Origin: DAHUYF01 sp035553515
Lineage (GTDB): Bacteria > Pseudomonadota > Alphaproteobacteria > ATCC43930 > CGMCC-115725
Direction: 5' to 3'
DNA: 24,571 bases
Assembly: GCA_035553515.1 (NCBI GenBank)
Contig: DATNDG010000136.1
Coordinates: 1 to 24,571, forward strand
The notes beneath the pieces were generated by a model. The model worked only from the letters and a program-made list of their open reading frames with translations. It was not told the DNA's origin and ran no database searches. Below are positions 16,645 through 23,183 of the stretch, one piece after another. A program made the position numbers and the translations under genes. Numbering within the stretch: position 1 is the first letter of the stretch; every line of letters begins with the position of its first letter.

Positions 16645-17063
16645 TCATTGTCCTCCACGAAATCGAGCGGCGGCACGCGCGCGATCAGCCCGCGCTTCAG
16701 GACTTCGGGGCGTCCGCACCAAGGCATCAGGCCATCCTCCGCGCGGGCGAGCAGCCGCGCGCCTTCGATGAGCGCTTCAGCATCCCTCTCAGCCTCGAGG
16801 CCGCCGAAGACGTAGGTCCAAGTATCGTCGCACCTGATCGCGGCGCTCAAAGCGCGATTGCAATTGGCAAGGCAACGGACTTGGCGAACCCCGACGCCGG
16901 TGCCCTCGGCCGCACGCGAGGTTGCGCGGGCGAGCGCAAGGCCCGGGCGTGGCGCGTCTTCGGGATCGGTCGCGCGCCGGCACGTGATGCAGACATAGAC
17001 CGTCGGCGAGGTGATCGCCTCGATCCTCGCGTCCTCGTCCTGGTCGATGTCGGTGAGTGCCAC
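16641..17063 (-). CDS. DUF1636 family predicted metal-binding protein
   Basis: The 140-residue protein has five cysteines in a ferredoxin-like layout. Cys25 and Cys28 are in VYVCITCRR, Cys64 and Cys68 in VRCLANCNRA, and Cys78 follows. This suits an iron-sulphur cluster or another metal, and the family is regularly found next to cobW in alphaproteobacterial B12 clusters. Its function has not been shown to my knowledge. It is the first gene after the leftward riboswitch. The start is set at a GTG at 17063, 10 bases after an AGAGGAG ribosome-binding site. The frame is open to 17156, but that extension has no family sequence. The stop overlaps the cobW start by 4 bases. Confidence 0.82.
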   Translation of the reverse strand: MALTDIDQDEDARIEAITSPTVYVCITCRRATDPEDAPRPGLALARATSRAAEGTGVGVRQVRCLANCNRALSAAIRCDDTWTYVFGGLEAERDAEALIEGARLLARAEDGLMPWCGRPEVLKRGLIARVPPLDFVEDNE

Positions 17064-17066
17064 CCC

Positions 17067-17080
17067 GGAGTCGCTCCTCT
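17067..17080 (-). promoter_or_regulatory. Ribosome-binding site of the DUF1636 gene, in a small GGAG/CTCC inverted repeat
   Basis: On the minus strand AGAGGAG (17080-17074) is followed by CGACTCC. GGAG can therefore pair with CTCC around a three-base loop (17067-17077). It decides the GTG start and could hide the ribosome-binding site when the upstream riboswitch is bound, though that is an inference. Confidence 0.5.
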
Positions 17081-17179
17081 GAACGGACCGTTGCGACGAC
17101 AGGGCGCGTGAAGCTGCCGAAAGGACAGCCCAGGGAATCAACCGCCGCCGAGGCACCCCGCCCGGAAGGCGACTGCATC

Positions 17180-17344
17180 GACGGTAGGTCTCCTGGCTCG
17201 CGGGTCGCTGCCCTTGCCGCCTTCCCGGGATCTCCCAGTGGCTTTGGCTCGGGCTCGCCGCTTACAGTTGCGGGGGCAGCCGCGGATTTGGAGCTCCGCT
17301 CCCTACCGCGTTCCCTGTTCGCTCTCTCTCCTCGAGAGACCGTC
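17180..17344 (-). promoter_or_regulatory. Cobalamin (AdoCbl) riboswitch of the leftward cob arm
   Basis: Read on the minus strand the element contains the conserved pieces in order. GACGGT at 17344-17339 can close P1 with ACCGTC at 17185-17180. AGGGAACGCGGT comes next, then GGCTGCCCCCGCAACTGTAA (core, about 17281-17262), AGCGGCGAGC, CCACTGG, GACCCGCGAGCCA and the B12 box AGCCAGGAGACCTACC. All match the B12 riboswitch aptamer. It lies about 117 bases upstream of the DUF1636 GTG and should repress the DUF1636-cobW-cobN-cobG operon when adenosylcobalamin is high. No U-tract terminator is visible in the leader, so translational control or Rho-dependent stopping is more likely. Confidence 0.93.
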
Positions 17345-17354
17345 GAATGCGAGC

Positions 17355-17384
17355 AGTTAAGGCGGGAGGCGCCGCCTTTGTCAA
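17355..17384 (-). promoter_or_regulatory. Putative promoter of the leftward riboswitch operon
   Basis: On the minus strand a perfect TTGACA (17384-17379) is followed, after 18 bases, by TTAACT (17360-17355) as a weak -10. Transcription would start near 17347, right at the 5' end of the riboswitch P1 stem, and that agreement supports it. Confidence 0.55.
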
Positions 17385-17403
17385 ATGCGTTCAGGGGAGG
17401 CGG

Positions 17404-17432
17404 CTTGCGCGGAAGCGCGGGGCAGCTATAGT
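17404..17432 (+). promoter_or_regulatory. Putative promoter of the rightward riboswitch operon
   Basis: TATAGT at 17427-17432 matches the -10 consensus at five of six positions. TTGCGC at 17405-17410 is a weaker -35 with a 16-base spacer. The start would fall near 17439, exactly where the P1 stem of the plus-strand riboswitch begins. Confidence 0.5.
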
Positions 17433-17438
17433 CGCGGG

Positions 17439-17617
17439 CGTCGTCGGTTCCCGCGTGGTGCGGGACGAAAAAGGGAACGCGGTGAGGGTGATCCCCAATG
17501 CCACGGCTGCCCCCGCAACTGTAAGCGGCGAGCTTCCCTCCACCTGCCACTGGAGCTTCGCTCCGGGAAGGCCGAGGAAAAGCCAAGACCCGCGAGCCAC
17601 AAGACCTGCCGGCGGCG
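17439..17617 (+). promoter_or_regulatory. Cobalamin (AdoCbl) riboswitch of the rightward cbt/cob arm
   Basis: CGTCGTCGG at 17439-17447 can pair with CCGGCGGCG at 17609-17617 (two G-U pairs) to form P1. Between them lie AGGGAACGCGGT, the core GGCTGCCCCCGCAACTGTAA at 17505-17524, AGCGGCGAGC, CCACTGG, GACCCGCGAGCCA and the B12 box AGCCACAAGACCTGCC. The box differs from the common AGCCAGGAGACC at two bases. It precedes cbtB by 46 bases and would shut off cobalt uptake and late B12 genes when the cofactor is plentiful. A 30-base core stretch (17504-17533) is identical to that of the opposite riboswitch (17253-17282). Confidence 0.94.
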
Positions 17618-17631
17618 TCAACGCTAGCCCG

Positions 17632-17650
17632 CGCCCTCGGGTGGAGGGCG
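17632..17650 (+). promoter_or_regulatory. Hairpin next to the cbtB ribosome-binding site (possible expression platform)
   Basis: CGCCCTC (17632-17638) pairs perfectly with GAGGGCG (17644-17650) around a five-base loop. The cbtB ribosome-binding site AAAAGGGGG follows directly at 17651-17659. There is no T-run, so this is not a simple terminator; it may gate translation together with the riboswitch. Confidence 0.4.
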
Positions 17651-17663
17651 AAAAGGGGGTCAC

Positions 17664-17861
17664 ATGAATTCTCTACCGACCGAAACTGCCGGCGCCGCGC
17701 CGCACGCTGTCGGTGCGCTCACCACCTCACGCGCCATTTCGATCTTCGCCGCCGCTCTGCTCGGGATGTTCATCGTTGGCGGGGTTGGCTTCTCGCACAT
17801 CATGGCAGTGCATAACGCCGCGCATGACTATCGCCATTCCATGGGCTTCCCCTGCCACTAG
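17664..17861 (+). CDS. cbtB: Cobalt transporter subunit CbtB
   Basis: CbtB is a small single-span membrane partner of CbtA in a predicted B12-regulated cobalt uptake system. The 65-residue protein has one membrane segment at about 24-43. It is followed by a conserved His-rich tail, SHIMAVHNAAHDYRHSMGF and then PCH, giving His46, His50, His54, His58 and His65 with Cys64, a likely metal-binding end. An AAGGGGG ribosome-binding site precedes the ATG. It is the first gene after the plus-strand cobalamin riboswitch, the usual setting for cbtAB. The cobalt specificity of CbtAB is predicted from regulation and context rather than from this sequence. Confidence 0.9.
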   Translation: MNSLPTETAGAAPHAVGALTTSRAISIFAAALLGMFIVGGVGFSHIMAVHNAAHDYRHSMGFPCH

Positions 17862-17872
17862 GGAGGCGCGCC

Positions 17873-18580
17873 ATGGACTATGTCCGCAACATCGTGCTCG
17901 TTGCCGCGATCGCCGGTGCGGTCGCCGGACTAGCGATGACGGTAGCCCAGCAGCTCACCACCGTCCCGCTCATCCTCAAGGCCGAGGTCTATGAGGAGCA
18001 TGGCGCTACACCTGCGGCACACAATCACGGCGATGCCGCGCAAGCACCAGTTCACCAACATGATGAGGAGGGCTGGTCGCCGGCCAATGGCTTCGAGCGC
18101 ACGGCGTTTTCTGCTCTTGCCAATATCCTAACGGGTGTGGGCTTTGCCCTGCTACTTGTCGCCGCGAGCGAGCTTGCCGGCGGCATCAGGAACTGGTGCC
18201 AGGGCGTGTTCTGGGGGCTTGCCGGTTTCGCTGTGTTCACGCTCGCTCCAAGTCTTGGGCTTCCGCCAGAGCTCCCGGCCATGCCCGCGGCAGAGCTTGG
18301 CGCGCGCCAACTGTGGTGGGTCGCGACGGCGGCGTCTACGGCCACTGCTCTCGGCCTTCTGGTTTATGGCCGCTCGCGATGGACCGTGCTCGCTGCAATT
18401 GCTCTTCTGATCGCGCCGCACTTGATCGGCGCGCCGCAACCCGGAAGCTACGAGACGCTGATCCCCGAAAGCCTGCATCACAGCTTCGTCGTTGCCGTGG
18501 TGCTAACGACGCTGCTGTTTTGGGTACTGCTCGGGGGCCTCGCCGGGTTGTTCCGAGGCCGTTTCCTCGGCGCAAGCTGA
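17873..18580 (+). CDS. cbtA: Cobalt transporter subunit CbtA
   Basis: The 235-residue membrane protein has a first membrane segment at about 5-27 and several more between about 75 and 230 (for example near 83-103, 113-130, 148-165, 172-188 and 207-230), as in CbtA. A His-rich loop at 43-63 (His43, His50, His52, His61, His63, with many acidic residues) would capture the metal outside the membrane core. A GGAGG ribosome-binding site lies in the 11-base gap after cbtB. The three-base gap to cobU suggests a single transcript. A cobalt transporter under the same riboswitch as B12 synthesis genes links metal supply to cofactor demand. Confidence 0.9.
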   Translation: MDYVRNIVLVAAIAGAVAGLAMTVAQQLTTVPLILKAEVYEEHGATPAAHNHGDAAQAPVHQHDEEGWSPANGFERTAFSALANILTGVGFALLLVAASELAGGIRNWCQGVFWGLAGFAVFTLAPSLGLPPELPAMPAAELGARQLWWVATAASTATALGLLVYGRSRWTVLAAIALLIAPHLIGAPQPGSYETLIPESLHHSFVVAVVLTTLLFWVLLGGLAGLFRGRFLGAS

Positions 18581-18583
18581 GCC

Positions 18584-19120
18584 ATGGCAGAACGTAATGC
18601 CGGCGGGCGCGGGCTCATCACGCTCGTGCTCGGCGGCGCCCGGTCAGGCAAGAGCCGCTATGCCGAGTGGCTGATCACGACCTATCCGGAGCCGTGGATC
18701 TATGTGGCGACAGGCGAGGCGAGGGACGAGGAGATGGCCGAGCGAATCGCGGCGCATAAGGCAAGACGCAGTGCCGGATGGCAAACCGTCGAAACGCCAC
18801 ACGAACTTGCCGGTGCGCTTCGCGCAGCACCGAACGATGCGGCAGTCCTGGTTGACTGCCTCACGCTGTGGCTCTCGAATTTGCTGGAGGCTGAGGCCGA
18901 CATCGAAGGCGAGACGGCGAGACTTCAGGACGCATTGGCCGAACGGGGCGGGCCTACTGTGCTCGTCTCGAACGAGGTTGGCCTCGGCATCGTGCCTGAC
19001 AATGCGCTGGCCCGCAGGTTCCGCGACCTACAGGGCAATCTCAATCAAAGGCTGGCGGCGCAGGCGACACGCGTGATCATGATGGTGGCGGGTATCGCGG
19101 TCGCGGTGAAAAGCCCATGA
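18584..19120 (+). CDS. cobU: Bifunctional adenosylcobinamide kinase / adenosylcobinamide-phosphate guanylyltransferase (CobP in P. denitrificans naming)
   Basis: This enzyme phosphorylates adenosylcobinamide and then transfers GMP to it, producing the GDP-activated intermediate for the ribazoletransferase. The 178-residue length fits. The P-loop LVLGGARSGKSRYAEWL starts near residue 14. His58 in RIAAHKARR corresponds to the guanylylated histidine of Salmonella CobU. LVDCLTLWLSNLL near 87-99 and VSNEVGLGIVPDNALARRFRD-type sequence near 127-147 complete the family pattern. It begins 3 bases after cbtA and overlaps cobO by 4 bases. Confidence 0.95.
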   Translation: MAERNAGGRGLITLVLGGARSGKSRYAEWLITTYPEPWIYVATGEARDEEMAERIAAHKARRSAGWQTVETPHELAGALRAAPNDAAVLVDCLTLWLSNLLEAEADIEGETARLQDALAERGGPTVLVSNEVGLGIVPDNALARRFRDLQGNLNQRLAAQATRVIMMVAGIAVAVKSP

Positions 19121-19734
19121 CCAAACGAATCGACGAGCACGAGGCCGAGCGCCATCGCGCCAAGATGGCAAAGCGCAAGGCAGTGCAGGACGAGGAGGTC
19201 GCCGGCAAGAAGCTCGAAAAGGGCCTGCTCATCGTCCACACCGGCACTGGCAAGGGGAAATCGACGGCAGCCTTCGGCTTAGCACTCCGCATGCTCGGAC
19301 GGGGCAGGCGCATTGGGGTGGTGCAGTTCATCAAAGGGGGCTGGCACAGCGCCGAGCGCGATGCGTTCGAGAAATTCGGCGACCAGGTGGCGTGGCATTC
19401 GATGGGAGAGGGCTTCACCTGGGAGACGCAGGACCTCGCCCGCGACATCGAAGCAGCCGAGCGCGCCTGGGCCAAGGCGCAAGAGCTGATGGCTGACCCG
19501 AGCTTTTCGCTGGTGGTTCTCGATGAGCTCAATATCGCGCTCCGCTACGACTATCTGCCTCTGGACAAAGTGGTTGCAGCTCTGAAGGCGCGGCGGCCCG
19601 ATCTGCATGTCGTGGTCACCGGGCGAAATGCCAAACCTGCGCTGATCGACGCGGCGGATCTCGTCACCGACATGATGCTAGTGAAGCATCACTTCGCTGC
19701 TGGCGTGAAGGCTCAAGAAGGCATCGAGTTCTAA
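19117..19734 (+). CDS. cobO: Cob(I)yrinic acid a,c-diamide adenosyltransferase (CobA/CobO/BtuR type)
   Basis: CobO transfers the adenosyl group of ATP to reduced cobalt, forming the Co-C bond. The 205-residue protein has an N-terminal charged helix (1-35), then the ATP-binding loop IVHTGTGKGKSTAAFG at 39-54, VVQFIKGGWHSAERDAF near 68-84, and LVVLDELNIALRYDYL near 131-146. All fit the BtuR family. It overlaps cobU by ATGA and is followed 3 bases later by cobQ. The reductase that must supply Co(I) is not in the window. Confidence 0.95.
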   Translation: MTKRIDEHEAERHRAKMAKRKAVQDEEVAGKKLEKGLLIVHTGTGKGKSTAAFGLALRMLGRGRRIGVVQFIKGGWHSAERDAFEKFGDQVAWHSMGEGFTWETQDLARDIEAAERAWAKAQELMADPSFSLVVLDELNIALRYDYLPLDKVVAALKARRPDLHVVVTGRNAKPALIDAADLVTDMMLVKHHFAAGVKAQEGIEF

Positions 19735-19737
19735 AGC

Positions 19738-21198
19738 GTGGCCGCGCGCGTGCTCATGTTCCAAGGCACCGGCTCGGACGTCGGCAAGTCGTTGATCGTC
19801 GCCGGGCTGTGCCGCTTGCTTTACAAGCGCGGGCTTAAAGTCGCGCCGTTTAAGCCGCAGAACATGTCGAACAATGCGGCAGTGACGGAGGACGGCGGCG
19901 AGATCGGCCGCGCGCAGGCGCTACAGGCGCGCGCCGCAGGCATGCCGCCCTCGGTGCATATGAACCCGGTTCTGCTCAAGCCGCAAAGCGAAGTCGGCGC
20001 GCAAGTCGTGGTACAGGGCAAGGTCTATGGCCGGGCGACCGCCGCCGAGTTCCAGAAGGCAAAACCAGAGCTGATGCCGTTCGTGCTGGACAGCTTCGCG
20101 AAGCTGAAGGCCGAGGCCGACATCGTGTTTGCCGAGGGCGCCGGCAGCGCGTCGGAGATCAACCTCCGGGCCAACGACATCGCTAATATGGGCTTCGCGC
20201 GGGCGGCAGATGTGCCAGTGGTGCTGATCGGCGACATCGACCGCGGCGGCGTGATCGCTTCGCTCGCCGGCACCAAGGCAGTAATCGATGCCGGCGACGC
20301 GGCTTTGATCAAAGGCTTCCTCGTCAACAAGTTTCGCGGAGATCCTGAGCTCTTTGCCAGCGGCATGGCGCTGATCGCCGAGGCGACCGGCTGGGAGGCG
20401 CTCGGCCTCATTCCATTTTTCCCCGACGCGCGGCTGTTGCCGGCCGAAGATGCGCTCGCGCTCTCGGCCGAGCGTCCAGCGAAGCCAGATGCGCGCATCA
20501 AGATTGCCGTTCCGCTGCTGCCGCATATCGCAAATTTCGACGATCTCGACCCGCTCGATGCGGAGCCTGCGGTCGATCTCGTCAAAGTGAAGCCTGGCGC
20601 AGCGCTGCCGGGCAACGCCAACCTCATCATCTTGCCCGGTTCGAAGGCGACCATCGCCGATCTCGCGGCGCTGCGTGACGCGGGCTTCGACATCGATATC
20701 GTTGCCCATCTTCGCCGCGGCGGCAGCGTGCTCGGTCTGTGCGGCGGCTATCAGATGCTCGGCCGCACTATCAACGATCCAGAGGGAATCGAGGGTGCGC
20801 CGGGGAGTGCCCGCGGGCTCGGCCTGCTCGACGTGGAGACCACGCTCTCGGTCGAGAAGCGGCTGGAGAAGATCGAAGGCGCAAGCTTCGACGGCGCCGC
20901 ACTCGCAGGCTACGAGATGCATATCGGCGTGACCGAAGGGCCTGACCGCGCGCGACCCTTTGCCAAGTTTGCCGACGGCTCGTCCGAAGGCGCGATGGCG
21001 GCCGACGGCCGCGTGTTCGGCACGTATATCCACGGCCTTTTTGCCGACGACCGCCAGCGTGCGGCTTGGCTTGCGCGTTTCTTGGCTGGGGCGCCGAGCA
21101 TCGCCTACGATACTTTGATCGATGAAACGCTCGACAGCCTCGCGGCTCATCTCGAAGCGCATGTCGATGTCGAGCGGCTGCTCACGCTAGCGCGGTGA
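19738..21198 (+). CDS. cobQ: Cobyric acid synthase (glutamine-hydrolysing)
   Basis: CobQ amidates the b, d, e and g side chains of adenosylcobyrinic acid a,c-diamide. The 486-residue protein starts with the P-loop domain MFQGTGSDVGKSLIVAGL (7-24) and continues with KPQNMSNNA (39-47). A class I glutamine amidotransferase domain occupies about 255-480, with the Cys nucleophile at 335 in GLCGGYQMLG and the distal His at 432 in GTYIHGLF. The start is a GTG at 19738, which gives the usual spacing to the P-loop; a downstream ATG would clip it. It follows cobO by 3 bases, and its 3' end overlaps cbiB on the other strand by 17 bases. Confidence 0.95.
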   Translation: MAARVLMFQGTGSDVGKSLIVAGLCRLLYKRGLKVAPFKPQNMSNNAAVTEDGGEIGRAQALQARAAGMPPSVHMNPVLLKPQSEVGAQVVVQGKVYGRATAAEFQKAKPELMPFVLDSFAKLKAEADIVFAEGAGSASEINLRANDIANMGFARAADVPVVLIGDIDRGGVIASLAGTKAVIDAGDAALIKGFLVNKFRGDPELFASGMALIAEATGWEALGLIPFFPDARLLPAEDALALSAERPAKPDARIKIAVPLLPHIANFDDLDPLDAEPAVDLVKVKPGAALPGNANLIILPGSKATIADLAALRDAGFDIDIVAHLRRGGSVLGLCGGYQMLGRTINDPEGIEGAPGSARGLGLLDVETTLSVEKRLEKIEGASFDGAALAGYEMHIGVTEGPDRARPFAKFADGSSEGAMAADGRVFGTYIHGLFADDRQRAAWLARFLAGAPSIAYDTLIDETLDSLAAHLEAHVDVERLLTLAR

Positions 21199-22153
21199 GG
21201 GCTGCTACAAGAGCGACAATCGCGATAAGGATGGTGTCGGCGCGCCGATAGAGTGACAGCGCGGCGCGGATATCGGCCGCCGTGGGGGCGCGGTGTCCGT
21301 CTCCCATCCACGCATCGTCCACCGGGACGCTGTCATAGGCGCGCGGACCGCCAAGCGCGAGGCCGAGCGCACCGGCCATGGCGGCCTCCGGATATCCGGC
21401 ATTCGGCGAGCGGTGGCTGGGCGCATCCCGCCTAACGGCCGCTAACGCACGCGAGGCCGACGCGCCTTCGGTCAAATAGGCAGCGCCGATAATGAAAAGC
21501 GCGGAAAGCCGGGAGGCTGGCAGGTTCACGAGATCATCTGCCCGCGCGGCGGCCCAGCCGAAATCCTCATGGCGCTTCGTGCGGTGCCCGATCATGCTGT
21601 CGGCAGTGTTGATCGCCTTGTAGATCGCCGCGCCCGGAAGCCCGGCGATCAACATCCAAAAGGCGGGTGCCACCACCCCATCGGAGAAATTTTCGGCGAG
21701 GCTTTCGATTGCCGCTCGCGCGACGCCCGCCTCGTCAAGCTGGGCGGCATCGCGGCCGACAATATGCGATACTGCGGCGCGGGCTACTTCGAGCCCGTCC
21801 TCTTCCAAGGCTGCCGCGACTCGCTCTACATGGGCGTGCAAGCTTCGCTGAGCGAGAAGCGTGCTGGCCAGGATGGCGACGAGGACGAGGCCGAACGGGA
21901 GGAGCAAGAGGCCACGCTCGATGACCAATGCAATGGCACCGACGGCAAACACGACGATGAGAAGAGTAAGCGCGCCGGCGCTCCGGCGTCGGCTCGGCGC
22001 GTCGCGATCGCGGTTGAGCCGCCGATCGAGCACCTCGATGAGCCACCCCATCCAGGCGACCGGATGCCCAAGCCTTTGCGCAAGCCGGTCCGGGTAGCCG
22101 AAGGTGGCCTCGAACAAAAGCGCAAGCAGCGTGAGCACAGCGGACATGGCCAT
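21182..22153 (-). CDS. cbiB: Adenosylcobinamide-phosphate synthase (CobD in P. denitrificans naming)
   Basis: CbiB couples aminopropanol phosphate, made by the cobC product, to adenosylcobyric acid. The 323-residue integral membrane protein starts with a hydrophobic segment and the family motif GYPDRLAQRLGHPVAWMGW (20-38). It then shows a hydrophobic pair at about 62-92, SLAENFSDGVVAPAFW near 169-184, and YKAINTADSMIGHRTKRHEDFGWAAAR (given by its parts INTADSMIGHRTKRHEDFG near 199-217). It is the single minus-strand gene inside the rightward arm. The 5' end overlaps cobC on the opposite strand through ATGGCCAT, and the 3' end overlaps cobQ. Confidence 0.94.
   Translation of the reverse strand: MAMSAVLTLLALLFEATFGYPDRLAQRLGHPVAWMGWLIEVLDRRLNRDRDAPSRRRSAGALTLLIVVFAVGAIALVIERGLLLLPFGLVLVAILASTLLAQRSLHAHVERVAAALEEDGLEVARAAVSHIVGRDAAQLDEAGVARAAIESLAENFSDGVVAPAFWMLIAGLPGAAIYKAINTADSMIGHRTKRHEDFGWAAARADDLVNLPASRLSALFIIGAAYLTEGASASRALAAVRRDAPSHRSPNAGYPEAAMAGALGLALGGPRAYDSVPVDDAWMGDGHRAPTAADIRAALSLYRRADTILIAIVALVAALTALA
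22146..22153. promoter_or_regulatory. Shared palindrome ATGGCCAT: overlapping start codons of divergent cbiB and cobC
   Basis: ATGGCCAT reads the same on both strands. It gives the cobC ATG at 22146-22148 and the cbiB ATG at 22153-22151. A second cbiB ATG (22147-22145) also falls at the overlap. The leaders of both genes must lie inside the other gene. Confidence 0.6.
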
Positions 22154-23177
22154 CCCGAGGGAACTTGCGCCACTCGATCATGGCGGGGATCTCGGCGCCG
22201 CGCGGAAACTGTTTCCAGGCGCGCCCGAACCTTTCCTCGACCTGTCGGCCGGGATCAATCCCAATCCTTACCCTTTGCCGGAGCTTTCCGACGCGATTTA
22301 CGCGCGTTTGCCCGAACAGGCGACCCTGCTCGAGCTGAAAGAGATGGCGGCAAGTGCCTATGGCGCGCCGTCGCCTGCGCATGTCGCGATTGCGCCTGGC
22401 TCGCAGATTCTGGTGGCGCAACTGGGCTTCCTGCTCGTGCGCGGACGCGCCGCCGTGTTTGCCCCGACTTACGCCGAGCATGCACGCGTGGCCGAGCTTG
22501 CCGGCCACACTGTGATGGAGGCTGCCGATGTCGCACAGCTCGCCGACTCGCGCCTTGCCATCGTGGTCAATCCCAACAATCCGGACGGACGGATCGTGGC
22601 CAAGGACATGCTGCTCGCGCTTGCCGATCGGCTTCGGCGCCGAGGCGGACTTCTTCTGATCGACGAAGCTTTCATGGATGTGGCGGCGGAGGGGATTAGT
22701 GTCGCCGACCAGGTGGGACGCGGCAACATCGTGGTGCTGCGATCGTTCGGCAAGTTCTATGGGCTTCCCGGCGTGCGGTTGAGCTTTGCCCTCGCCACGC
22801 CAGAGATCGCGTCACGTCTCGCTGCCGCGCTCGGGCCTTGGCCGGTGTCCAGCGCCGCTGTCGCTGTCGGCCGGGCGGCCCTCGCAGACTCGCCGTGGGG
22901 CGAGAAGACCCGCGCCTCGCTTGCCGAGGCGGCGCTGAGGCTCGACGTTCTGCTGGCTGGTGCAGGTCTCGAGGTCGTGGGCGGCACGTCATTGTTCCGC
23001 CTCGCGCGCACAAAAGAGGTAGCGACGCTATTCCGACATCTCGGCGAGGCCGGGATCTATGTGCGGCGTTTCAGTGAGTATCCGGCGTGGCTGCGCTTCG
23101 GACTGCCGGGCAACGAGGATGAGTGGCAAAGGCTCCGCTCAGCGCTAATGACATTCGCCAGCGCTAAAACGACTTAG
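22146..23177 (+). CDS. cobC: Threonine-phosphate decarboxylase (PLP-dependent; CobD of Salmonella)
   Basis: The enzyme decarboxylates L-threonine O-3-phosphate to (R)-1-amino-2-propanol O-2-phosphate, the linker of the nucleotide loop. The 343-residue protein is a class I/II aminotransferase-fold enzyme. Family features are FLDLSAGINPNPYPLP (30-45), the substrate/PLP contact VNPNNPDGR (141-149), LIDEAFMD (171-178), and Lys203 in RSFGKFYGLPGVR as the Schiff-base lysine. The ATG at 22146 is chosen; an in-frame ATG at 22104 would add 14 non-family residues. It is head-to-head with cbiB, which uses its product, and lies about 950 bases after cobQ on the same strand. It ends the cob locus. Confidence 0.94.
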   Translation: MAIPRELAPLDHGGDLGAARKLFPGAPEPFLDLSAGINPNPYPLPELSDAIYARLPEQATLLELKEMAASAYGAPSPAHVAIAPGSQILVAQLGFLLVRGRAAVFAPTYAEHARVAELAGHTVMEAADVAQLADSRLAIVVNPNNPDGRIVAKDMLLALADRLRRRGGLLLIDEAFMDVAAEGISVADQVGRGNIVVLRSFGKFYGLPGVRLSFALATPEIASRLAAALGPWPVSSAAVAVGRAALADSPWGEKTRASLAEAALRLDVLLAGAGLEVVGGTSLFRLARTKEVATLFRHLGEAGIYVRRFSEYPAWLRFGLPGNEDEWQRLRSALMTFASAKTT

Positions 23178-23179
23178 CG
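23162..23179. terminator. Possible bidirectional hairpin between cobC and the small acidic protein gene
   Basis: CGCTAA (23162-23167) and TTAGCG (23174-23179) form a 6-bp perfect stem around a six-base loop at the junction of two convergent genes, including the cobC stop codon. There is no T-run, so termination here is only a suggestion. Confidence 0.3.
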
Positions 23180-23183
23180 GCGA

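Noticed and set aside
15598..16815. Plus-strand open frame of 405 codons
   Set aside because: Antisense to cobW and the DUF1636 gene, both supported by motifs.
17064..17156. Upstream start of the DUF1636 gene at 17156
   Set aside because: No family sequence in the extension, and a clear AGAGGAG site points to the GTG at 17063.
19921..21162. Long minus-strand open frame of 413 codons
   Set aside because: Antisense to cobQ, whose motifs are complete on the plus strand.
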